From the NCBI GenBank assembly GCA_038530575.1, contig JBCBCP010000089.1, positions 1-9,620 on the forward strand: 9,620 nt of DNA. Reading direction: 5' to 3'. The DNA comes from JBCBCP01 sp038530575. GTDB lineage: Bacteria > Pseudomonadota > Alphaproteobacteria > Rhodobacterales > Rhodobacteraceae. The notes below the pieces were generated by a model. That model searched no databases. It was not told the DNA's origin and was given only the letters and a program-made list of their open reading frames with translations. Shown here piece after piece: positions 1 through 5,646 of the stretch (position 1 is its first letter; each line of letters starts with the position of its first letter). Made by a program: the position numbers and the translations under genes.

Positions 1-763
1 CCGTGTTGGAGATCGAGTAGTTCATGTTCGCGATGCCGCCTTCATAGATCAGGTCGACGATCAGCTTCACCTCGTGCAAGCACTCGAAATAGGCCATCTC
101 GGGGGCGTAACCCGCCTCGACCAGCGTCTCGAAGCCCATGCGGATCAGTTCGACGAGGCCGCCGCAAAGCACGGCCTGTTCGCCGAAGAGGTCAGTTTCA
201 CACTCCTCGCGGAAGTTCGTTTCGATGATGCCGGAGCGGCCGCCGCCGATGGCCGAGCAGTATGACAAACCAATCTCCAGCGCCTTGCCCGACGCATCGT
301 TGTCGACCGCAACAAGGCAGGGCACGCCGCCGCCTTTGGTGTATTCGCCGCGCACGGTGTGGCCGGGTCCCTTGGGGGCCATCATGATCACGTCAACGCC
401 TTGCTTGGGCTCGATCAGACCGAAATGCACGTTCAGGCCGTGGGCGAAGGCAATGGCCGCGCCCTCGCGGATGTTGTCATGCACGTATTTGCGGTACGTC
501 TCGGCCTGCAGTTCGTCGGGCATGGTGAACATGATCAGATCGGCCCATGCCGCTGCCTCGGCGATGTCCATGACCTGCAGGCCTTCACCTTCGGCTTTGG
601 CTTTGGACGGCGAGCCGTCGCGCAAGGCAACGACGACGTTCTTGGCGCCGCTGTCGCGCAGGTTCAGGGCGTGGGCATGGCCTTGCGAGCCATAGCCGAG
701 GATTGCAACCTTCATGTCCTTGATGAGGTTCACGTCGCAATCGCGGTCATAGTAAACGCGCAT
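1..763 (-). CDS. ilvC: Ketol-acid reductoisomerase, class I (3' part outside window)
   Basis: This enzyme carries out the second common step of valine, leucine and isoleucine synthesis in the cytoplasm: NADPH-dependent, Mg2+-dependent isomerisation and reduction of 2-acetolactate or 2-aceto-2-hydroxybutyrate. About 254 residues are visible, starting MRVYYDRDCD. The Rossmann nucleotide loop GYGSQGHAHALNLRDSG is at about residues 24-40, MAPKGPGH at about 128-135, and the metal-binding DLFGEQAVLCGG at about 191-202 (Asp191, Glu195). The start of the C-terminal knotted domain follows (YFECLHEVKLIVDLIYEGG, about 225-243). Class I enzymes are usually about 330-340 residues, so roughly 85 C-terminal residues lie beyond position 1. 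The ATG at 763 has a good ribosome site (GGAGAG, 769-774) five bases upstream. The gene diverges from two Lrp-type regulators, which may control it, but no operator for ilvC itself is obvious. Identification is secure from the motifs. Confidence 0.97.
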   Translation of the reverse strand, partial: MRVYYDRDCDVNLIKDMKVAILGYGSQGHAHALNLRDSGAKNVVVALRDGSPSKAKAEGEGLQVMDIAEAAAWADLIMFTMPDELQAETYRKYVHDNIREGAAIAFAHGLNVHFGLIEPKQGVDVIMMAPKGPGHTVRGEYTKGGGVPCLVAVDNDASGKALEIGLSYCSAIGGGRSGIIETNFREECETDLFGEQAVLCGGLVELIRMGFETLVEAGYAPEMAYFECLHEVKLIVDLIYEGGIANMNYSISNT

Positions 764-893
764 AGTCTCTCTCCGGTTTGGTATGCTGGGCGCTGTTTAT
801 CGGGGCGTTCCGCGGGTGTCGTCGTTGGTTTTTGTGTTTTTTTGCCAAGTGACGTGGTAGTCATGCGTGAATTTCACGTTTAGCGAGGAAATC
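764..893. promoter_or_regulatory. Divergent ilvC / lrp intergenic region
   Basis: This 130-bp spacer must hold the promoters of ilvC (leftward) and of the lrp pair (rightward). It includes a T-rich tract at about 829-844, unusual in this GC-rich window. AT-rich flexible DNA of this kind is often found where Lrp-family proteins bind. A symmetric 13-bp element sits near its right end. I could not find a convincing -35/-10 pair for either gene. I also saw no leader ORF rich in branched-chain codons that would suggest an ilv attenuator. Confidence 0.45.
866..878. promoter_or_regulatory. Perfect palindrome CGTGAA-T-TTCACG, candidate operator
   Basis: The sequence CGTGAATTTCACG is a perfect inverted repeat of 6+1+6 bases, ending 15 bases before the ATG of the first Lrp gene. 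It is AT-centred, as many Lrp/AsnC sites are, and would overlap the transcript start or leader, a typical place for autorepression. Assigning it to Lrp is inference. It could bind another regulator. Confidence 0.4.
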
Positions 894-1349
894 ATGCTTG
901 ACGATGTCGACAGGCGCATTTTGCGCCAATGGCAGGCAGATCCGTCTCTTGCGCCCGCCGAGCTCGCGGATCGGGCGCGTGTATCGCAGGCGCAGCTGGC
1001 GCGGCGGCAAGCGCGGATGCGCGAAGCTGGGGTTGTGCAGGGAGTTACGGCGCAGGTGAACTGGGCCGTGCTGGGTTATGCGGTGGAGGTGTCGCTGCGC
1101 ATTACCGTCGACAAGACGGCACCACGCGCGTTCGACGAGTTTCAGGACGCGGCACGCGAGGTGCCGGAGGTGGTGGAGATCCAGACCTTTCTGGGCCGGG
1201 TCGATGTGCGCCTGTCGGTCATCGCGCGCGACATGACCCATTACCAGCATCTTTACCGCACGCGTATTCTCGCCCTGCCGCATATCGCTGATGTCGAGGC
1301 TTTGATGCATGTGGCGCGGGTCAAATCCGAGGAGGCGTTGCCGCTATGA
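894..1349 (+). CDS. Lrp/AsnC family transcriptional regulator (first of tandem pair)
   Basis: This is a 151-residue DNA-binding regulator of the leucine-responsive/feast-famine family, usually an octamer of dimers that senses an amino acid. The N-terminal helix-turn-helix covers about residues 1-50 (LDDVDRRIL opening helix, then LADRARVSQAQLARRQARM as the HTH). The RAM ligand-binding domain follows from about residue 62 to 143, with the family turn GRVDVRLSVIARDM at 101-114. An in-frame GTG at 867 would add nine residues. I chose ATG 894 because it has a clear GAGGA ribosome site at 885-889, the added residues match nothing in the family, and the extension would place the palindrome at 866-878 inside the gene. 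Its stop overlaps the next start (ATGA), so it is probably translationally coupled to the second regulator. The ligand and targets cannot be told from sequence. Divergent ilvC and the downstream aminotransferase are the obvious candidate targets. Confidence 0.9.
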   Translation: MLDDVDRRILRQWQADPSLAPAELADRARVSQAQLARRQARMREAGVVQGVTAQVNWAVLGYAVEVSLRITVDKTAPRAFDEFQDAAREVPEVVEIQTFLGRVDVRLSVIARDMTHYQHLYRTRILALPHIADVEALMHVARVKSEEALPL

Positions 1350-1816
1350 TACCGCTTGATAACACGGATTGGGCGATCCTCCGCCGCCTGACCGAGGATG
1401 CGGGGCAGGGCGCCGGGGCGATTGGCCGCGCGGTTGGTCTTTCCCAGCCTGCGGCATGGCGGCGGATCAAGCGGCTGCGAGAAGCGGGCGTACTGGCCCC
1501 CCCGCGCCTGCGGCTTGATGTGGAAAAGCTGGGGTTTGGCGTGACGGTTTTTCTGGGCGTGAAACTAGCGCGTAAGGGGGGCGCCAGCCTTGAGGATTTC
1601 GAACGCGCTGTGCGCGCGATACCGGAGGTACAGACGGTGGAACATGTGCTCGGGCTCTACGATTACCGGCTGCGGGTGGTGGCGCGCGACCTGCCGGATT
1701 TTGAACGAGTTCTGCGCCGGCGCATTATGACCTTGCCGGGCGCGGGCGAGGTCGAGGCGAATGTGCTGCTGAGTGAAGAGCGAAGACCTGGTCCTATGGG
1801 CGGTATGCCAAGGTAG
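1346..1816 (+). CDS. Lrp/AsnC family transcriptional regulator (second of tandem pair)
   Basis: This 156-residue protein has the same two-domain plan as its neighbour. The HTH is at about residues 5-50 (LDNTDWAILRRL, then IGRAVGLSQPAAWRRIKRL). The RAM domain spans about 64-142 and includes the hallmark GLYDYRLRVVARD at 103-115. The C-terminal tail (ERRPGPMGGMPR) is basic and probably disordered. Its ATG shares bases with the TGA of the first regulator. A GAGGAGG ribosome site at 1329-1335 lies within that upstream gene, ten bases before the start. The two proteins differ in most positions, so they are old paralogues rather than a recent duplication. They could form mixed oligomers, but this is inference. 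A C7 run at 1497-1503 does not disrupt the frame. Confidence 0.92.
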   Translation: MIPLDNTDWAILRRLTEDAGQGAGAIGRAVGLSQPAAWRRIKRLREAGVLAPPRLRLDVEKLGFGVTVFLGVKLARKGGASLEDFERAVRAIPEVQTVEHVLGLYDYRLRVVARDLPDFERVLRRRIMTLPGAGEVEANVLLSEERRPGPMGGMPR

Positions 1817-1869
1817 ACTTTGCGCCTCCGCCCGCGGGCGGGTAAACGAGCGGTAAAGGGAGGACCACC
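1817..1869 (+). promoter_or_regulatory. Spacer with GC palindrome, GGTAAA repeat and ribosome site
   Basis: The 53-bp gap between the second Lrp gene and the aminotransferase contains the perfect 14-bp palindrome CCGCCCGCGGGCGG (1828-1841). Two copies of GGTAAA follow, 11 bp apart (1841-1846 and 1852-1857), and then a strong ribosome site AGGGAGG (1857-1863) six bases before the ATG. The palindrome could form an RNA hairpin that protects or attenuates the message, or be a protein site. There is no T-tract, so a full terminator is unlikely and the three genes are probably co-transcribed. Confidence 0.4.
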
Positions 1870-2994
1870 ATGGCATTGCTCGACACTGTAGACCCCAAGG
1901 GTTTGGATGAATTTTCGGTTGTGTTTACAGACCGGTCGCTCAACCACATGAGCGCGGCCTTTCGCGGGGTGATGACCGACATCTCGGGAATGCTGAAAGA
2001 GGTCTATGCCGCGGATGCCGTAGCGCTGATCCCGGGCGGCGGTACCTTTGGAATGGAAGCCGTGGCCCGGCAGTTTGCCCGTGACCGCAAGGCGCTCGTG
2101 GTGCGCAACGGCTGGTTTTCCTATCGCTGGAGCCAGATCTTCGAGGCAGGCGGGCTGACGTCTGAGACGCGTGTGATCAAGGCACGGATGCAGGGTAATG
2201 AGGCGCCTGCGCCCTTTGCCCCGGCCCCGATCGAGGATGTCGCGGCCGCAATCGCCGAGACGAAGCCGGACATTGTCTTTGCCCCGCATGTGGAAACCAG
2301 CGCGGGGGTCATTCTGCCCGATGACTATATCAAATCGCTGGCAGAAGCGGCGCATGGCGTAGGTGCCCTCATGGTGCTGGACTGTATCGCGTCGGGCTGT
2401 GCGTGGATCGACATGAAGGCCTTGGGCGTCGATGTGCTGATCTCTGCCCCGCAAAAGGGGTGGAGCGCGTCACCTTGCGCGGGGCTCGTGATGATGTCCG
2501 AGCGCGCCGTGTCGCGGCTTGAAGACACAGCATCGGATAGCTTTGCCATCGATCTGAAGAAGTGGCACGGCATTATGCAAACCTACGAGGCTGGTGGCCA
2601 CGCCTACCACGCGACGATGCCGACGGATGCGCTGCGTGATTTTCGCGACGCAATGCTTGAGGCCAAGCGATTTGGTTTCGAGCGGATGCGTACGGCGCAG
2701 TGGGAACTGGGCGATGGGGTCCGCAAGATGCTTGCTGCGCGTGGTATCGTGTCCGTTGCGGCGCCCGGATATGGTGCGCCCGGTGTTGTGGTCAGCTATA
2801 CCGCCGATCCGGAGGTCAAGTCGGGCGCCAAGTTTGCGGCCCTGGGCACCCAGATCGCTGCAGGCGTTCCGCTGGAATGCGATGAGCCGGCGGATTTCAG
2901 CACTTTCCGCATTGGCCTTTTCGGGATCGATAAGCTTTACGATGTGCCGGCCACGGTGGCGCGTCTTGAACGCGTCGTAGACGAGGCACTGTAG
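1870..2994 (+). CDS. Class V PLP-dependent aminotransferase (alanine-glyoxylate type)
   Basis: This 374-residue enzyme is of fold type I, in the alanine-glyoxylate/serine-glyoxylate aminotransferase group. It probably moves an amino group between an amino acid and a 2-oxo acid such as glyoxylate or pyruvate. The phosphate-binding glycine loop GGGTFG is at residues 56-61. Asp171 (in VLDCIAS) would pair with the pyridine nitrogen. Lys196 in ISAPQKGWSASP is the expected Schiff-base lysine. HAYHATMPTDAL at 244-255 matches the substrate-loop position, and Arg347 (FRIGLFG) is the likely carboxylate-binding arginine. The usual N-terminal PGPT motif is absent: the protein begins directly near the region equivalent to HRSPEF. 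The start at 1870 is well supported by AGGGAGG. Lying behind two Lrp-type regulators, it is probably amino-acid regulated. The exact substrate pair is not predictable here, and a lyase of the same fold cannot be excluded. Confidence 0.85.
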   Translation: MALLDTVDPKGLDEFSVVFTDRSLNHMSAAFRGVMTDISGMLKEVYAADAVALIPGGGTFGMEAVARQFARDRKALVVRNGWFSYRWSQIFEAGGLTSETRVIKARMQGNEAPAPFAPAPIEDVAAAIAETKPDIVFAPHVETSAGVILPDDYIKSLAEAAHGVGALMVLDCIASGCAWIDMKALGVDVLISAPQKGWSASPCAGLVMMSERAVSRLEDTASDSFAIDLKKWHGIMQTYEAGGHAYHATMPTDALRDFRDAMLEAKRFGFERMRTAQWELGDGVRKMLAARGIVSVAAPGYGAPGVVVSYTADPEVKSGAKFAALGTQIAAGVPLECDEPADFSTFRIGLFGIDKLYDVPATVARLERVVDEAL

Positions 2995-3028
2995 GCAGGG
3001 TATTTCTTTGAAGAAATGCCCTGCCTAC
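2991..3028. terminator. Bidirectional hairpin terminator containing both stop codons
   Basis: A 38-nt near-perfect palindrome has 18 paired positions per arm, with a single T/G mismatch or wobble, around a 2-base centre. GTAGGCAGGG on the left pairs with CCCTGCCTAC on the right, flanking an AT-rich core (ATTTCTT/AAGAAAT). The aminotransferase TAG (2992-2994) and the monooxygenase TAG (3025-3027, minus strand) sit at mirror positions in the stem. There is no T-tract after either arm, so it may stop or process transcripts through the strong stem, from both directions. Confidence 0.8.
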
Positions 3029-4218
3029 ACGCCGAGGCCGAGGCGCATGACACCCGTGCGCACCGGAGTCATCTCGTAGAGGGCCTGCAAGCCGGCGCCG
3101 CGTGCGTCGCGCAGCACGGCGGCTTCGGCTTGGCTCGCGCGGTTCAAAAGGTCGATCCCCGCGACACGCACCGCGATGTCCCCGCGCCTTGCCTTGGCAT
3201 AGCTGTCCAACATCTGCGCATCGCCCAAGGCTTCGGGCCGGGCGCGGGCGAGGTCCAGCAGCGACTGAAGGTCGGCCAGTGACATGTTCAGTCCCTGCGC
3301 CCCGATGGGCGGCACGACATGGGCGGTCTCTGCCATTAGTGCGATGCGCTGGGCGGTTAGCTGCTGGGCACGCTGGGATACGATTGGCCAAAGCGACCGG
3401 TTCGAGGCCAGCGTCAACGGGCCGAGCACCTCGCAGCTGCGCTGGGTCAATTCCGCTTCAAACGCCTCGGGCGAAAGCGCGGCGCGGCGGACCTGTTCGG
3501 GCCCATCATCCATCCAGACGACCGCTGATGACGGCTGCCCTTTGTAGTCCGGCAGCGGCACCAGAGTGAACGGCCCTCCAGTCCTGTGAATTTCGGTCGA
3601 GACATTTTCGTGCGGGAGGGGATGCGTCACTGCAAAAGCCAACGCCTTCTGACCATAGCGCGCCGTTGTTACGCCGATCCCGGCGGCGCGCCGAACCGGC
3701 GAATTGCGCCCGTCTGCGGCAATCACCATCGCCGCCCGGACCGCACGCCCATCTGTCAATCGCACCCGCGCTTCGCCCACCCGGGTCAGGACGTCTGCGG
3801 TGCCAGTGCCGGGGCGAAACTCAACCCCCTCCAGCGCGTCAAGGCGGGCAACCATCTCGCGCCGCAGGGCCCAGTTGGGCACGTTCCAACCAAAGGGCAG
3901 GTCCGAAATGTCACTGGCGCGGAAGTCCTTTGTCCGGCGCGGCACGTTCTCTGCGCCGCCCGCGTCGATGATGCGCATGACCTCAAGCGGCATGGCGTGC
4001 GCGGCAATCGGCTCCCACAGGCCCGCCGCGTCCAACAAGCGCCGGGCGGGCTGCAAAAGCGCGGTAGAGCGCATGTCGGCCCCATCTGCATCCCGGTCCG
4101 TGATCGGCGGGGCCGGATCGACGCAGAGAACAGAAAAACCCGCCGCGCCAAACGCCGCCGCAGCTGACAAGCCAGCAACGCCACCGCCCGAAACCAGAAT
4201 GTCGAAATCATGTGTCAT
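3025..4218 (-). CDS. UbiH/VisC/COQ6-family FAD-dependent monooxygenase (probable ubiquinone hydroxylase)
   Basis: This 397-residue flavoprotein hydroxylase is most likely involved in ring hydroxylation during ubiquinone synthesis at the inner membrane. The FAD Rossmann motif GGGVAG is at residues 11-16. The NAD(P)H/FAD-contact motif DGRNSPVRRAAGI is at 169-181. The second FAD motif AETAHVVPPIGAQGLNMSLAD is at 296-316. In that last motif the family's usual Gly-Asp reads Ala-Glu, while the AH-xxP-xxG-QGLN core is intact. The reading frame extends to a TTG at 4260, but ATG 4218 puts the start directly before the first beta strand (FDILVSGGG), as normal for the family. No strong ribosome site precedes ATG 4218. 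Ring-position specificity (UbiH, UbiF, UbiL or UbiM type) cannot be assigned, so no symbol is given. It lies 48 bp downstream of the HAD gene, probably in the same transcript. Confidence 0.85.
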   Translation of the reverse strand: MTHDFDILVSGGGVAGLSAAAAFGAAGFSVLCVDPAPPITDRDADGADMRSTALLQPARRLLDAAGLWEPIAAHAMPLEVMRIIDAGGAENVPRRTKDFRASDISDLPFGWNVPNWALRREMVARLDALEGVEFRPGTGTADVLTRVGEARVRLTDGRAVRAAMVIAADGRNSPVRRAAGIGVTTARYGQKALAFAVTHPLPHENVSTEIHRTGGPFTLVPLPDYKGQPSSAVVWMDDGPEQVRRAALSPEAFEAELTQRSCEVLGPLTLASNRSLWPIVSQRAQQLTAQRIALMAETAHVVPPIGAQGLNMSLADLQSLLDLARARPEALGDAQMLDSYAKARRGDIAVRVAGIDLLNRASQAEAAVLRDARGAGLQALYEMTPVRTGVMRLGLGV

Positions 4219-4235
4219 GGCGCAAACGTAGTCAT
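4215..4235 (-). other. Six-codon mini-ORF overlapping the monooxygenase start
   Basis: On the minus strand an ATG at 4235 opens a six-codon frame (MTTFAP) whose TGA overlaps the monooxygenase ATG as ATGA. Since the main gene lacks a good ribosome site, ribosomes finishing the mini-ORF could restart there. The mini-ORF also lacks a clear ribosome site, so this may be chance. Confidence 0.15.
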
Positions 4236-4266
4236 ACGGCGGGCGCCGAAAAGGCGGCAATCCGTC

Positions 4267-4914
4267 CTATCCCGCGACCCGCGCCAGAAAGTCCGGCAGG
4301 TCATCGGTGTGAAACTCGATATGCGCCCCATCCGCGCGGGCAGGGGCCACATGCACGGTGCGCATCCCCATCGCATGAGGCGCGGCGAGGTTGCGCGGCT
4401 CGTCCTCGAACATTGCCGCGCGGCGGGGATCAAGCCCATCGGCGGCAAAGACCGCCTCAAACGCCGCTGCATCAGGCTTTGGCAGAAACCCTGCATGTTC
4501 AACGCCATAGACGGCGTCAAAAAGGCCTTCGAGGCCCCGCGCGGCGGTCACGTTGCGGGCGTACGGCGCGGTGCCATTGGTGTAAATGATCTTGCGCCCC
4601 GGCAGGGCAGCGATCCGGTCGGCGAGGGCCGCGTCGGGCGAAAGCACGGAAAAATCGATATCGTGTACCGCGTGCAAGTAGGGGGCCGGGTCCACGTCAT
4701 GCTCGCGCATCAGTCCGGCCAATGTGGTGCCATATTGGCGCCAGTAATCGACCCGCAACTTGTCCGCCTGCGCGCGGCCCACGCCCAGCGTATCCATGAC
4801 CCAAGCCGTCATCCGCACTTCGATCTGGTCAAACAAACGCATTTCGGGCGGGTACAGCGTATTGTCGAGATCGAAAACCCACGTATCGACATGCAAAAAT
4901 TCAGTGCGCGGCAT
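4267..4914 (-). CDS. HAD-superfamily hydrolase, pyrimidine 5'-nucleotidase type
   Basis: This 215-residue haloacid-dehalogenase-fold phosphatase resembles the SDT1-like pyrimidine 5'-nucleotidases, which remove phosphate from UMP/CMP-type nucleotides. Motif I is FDLDNTLYPP, with catalytic Asp15 and Asp17. The helical cap follows (about 22-95). Motif II is TNGT (Thr112), the motif III lysine is Lys146 in FLPKPD, and motif IV is FEDEPRNL (Glu170, Asp171). The DNTLYP signature and cap size support this subgroup, but substrate is inferred. The frame continues upstream to a GTG at 4962. I prefer ATG 4914 because it leaves nine residues before the first strand, though neither start has a good ribosome site. 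It precedes the monooxygenase on the same strand and diverges from gntR, whose operator could also affect it. Confidence 0.85.
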   Translation of the reverse strand: MPRTEFLHVDTWVFDLDNTLYPPEMRLFDQIEVRMTAWVMDTLGVGRAQADKLRVDYWRQYGTTLAGLMREHDVDPAPYLHAVHDIDFSVLSPDAALADRIAALPGRKIIYTNGTAPYARNVTAARGLEGLFDAVYGVEHAGFLPKPDAAAFEAVFAADGLDPRRAAMFEDEPRNLAAPHAMGMRTVHVAPARADGAHIEFHTDDLPDFLARVAG

Positions 4915-4941
4915 GCCCGAGGGATAACGCAGCGCCAGGAC

Positions 4942-4969
4942 TTGCACCAGAGGCGGCGCCACCTATGCT
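4942..4969 (+). promoter_or_regulatory. Possible promoter of the GntR gene
   Basis: TTGCAC (4942-4947) and TATGCT (4964-4969) are 16 bp apart and would start transcription near 4976, inside the palindrome at 4971-4982 and about 26 bases before the start codon. Both hexamers are weak matches, so the call rests mainly on geometry. Confidence 0.3.
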
Positions 4970-4970
4970 T

Positions 4971-4982
4971 ACGGTATACCGT
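4971..4982. promoter_or_regulatory. Candidate GntR-family operator ACGGTATACCGT
   Basis: This is a perfect 12-bp palindrome centred on TATA, 19 bases upstream of the GntR start codon and 56 bases from the divergent HAD start. GntR/FCD regulators commonly bind short palindromes with a central GTATAC or similar core, often at their own promoters. Binding by the adjacent regulator is inference. The position between divergent genes fits autorepression with possible control of the HAD gene. Confidence 0.55.
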
Positions 4983-5001
4983 TGTACAGGAAGGTACGCA
5001 A

Positions 5002-5646
5002 ATGGCAGCCCAGCAAACCGATGCCTATGGCATGATTCTAGAGGCGATTGATGTTGGGGTTTTTCGCCCCGGTGACCGTCTCGTGGAAAGCGATTTGGCC
5101 GAAAGATTTGGCGTTTCGCGGACCCCGGTACGTGAGGCGCTGCAGCGGCTGGAGACGCAAAGCCTGCTCACCCGCGACGGGCGGAGCCTGATCGTTGCAT
5201 CACTCGATCACAACCAGATGGCTGAGCTGTACGTCGTTCGGCGGGAGCTCGAGGGGCTGGCCGCCTCGCTTGCCGCGCAGCACGCCACGACAGAGGAAAA
5301 ACGGATCCTGCGCGAGATGGTGGAGGCCGACAATGCGCTGATCGACGATCCGCCCGCTTTGGCCCGCGCAAACCGGCGGTTTCACAAGCAGGTGCATCTG
5401 GCCTCGCATAACCGCTACCTTGTGCAGCAGCTTGACCTAGTCTACCGGACAATGGCGCTGATGGCGACGACATCGCTCGCGGCGCAGGGGCGGACAAGTA
5501 TTGCGCAATCCGAACACGACGCAATCGTGCGCGGTATTGAAGCCGGCGATGCAGACGCGGCGGGCGAGGCGCTTCGCAATCACATCTCGGTCGCGTTTAT
5601 GACCCGGCTTCAACAGGACGCAGCCCGTCGGCAGGAGGAGGCGTAG
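5002..5646 (+). CDS. GntR-family transcriptional regulator with FCD ligand domain
   Basis: This is a 214-residue metabolite-responsive regulator of the FadR subfamily. The winged helix-turn-helix covers about residues 8-66 and carries the family signature (FRPGDRLVESDLAERFGVSRT, then PVREALQRLE). The all-helical FCD domain covers about 72-205. Its expected metal or ligand pocket residues are visible as Asn124 (commonly Asp), His128, His172 (EHDAI) and His194 (RNHI), so a bound divalent metal plus a small carboxylate effector is plausible. The start ATG 5002 has a strong ribosome site AGGAAGG (4988-4994), seven bases upstream. No catabolic operon sits beside it, so the effector cannot be guessed. 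The divergent HAD gene is the nearest possible target. Its last 50 bp overlap the convergent glycosyltransferase gene. Confidence 0.92.
   Translation: MAAQQTDAYGMILEAIDVGVFRPGDRLVESDLAERFGVSRTPVREALQRLETQSLLTRDGRSLIVASLDHNQMAELYVVRRELEGLAASLAAQHATTEEKRILREMVEADNALIDDPPALARANRRFHKQVHLASHNRYLVQQLDLVYRTMALMATTSLAAQGRTSIAQSEHDAIVRGIEAGDADAAGEALRNHISVAFMTRLQQDAARRQEEA

Noticed and set aside
829..844. T-rich run as a terminator
   Set aside because: No stem precedes it, and it lies in the divergent promoter region upstream of both genes.
867..893. GTG at 867 as start of the first Lrp gene
   Set aside because: ATG 894 has a clear ribosome site and fits the family N-terminus. The GTG would place the palindrome inside the coding region.
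3102..3569. Open plus-strand frames opposite the FAD monooxygenase
   Set aside because: They show no recognisable domains, are Arg/Pro/Ala-rich, and are explained by the real gene on the other strand.
4210..5001. Upstream extension of the GntR frame by 264 codons
   Set aside because: The extension is antisense to the HAD gene. The GntR winged helix begins right after ATG 5002, which has a strong ribosome site.
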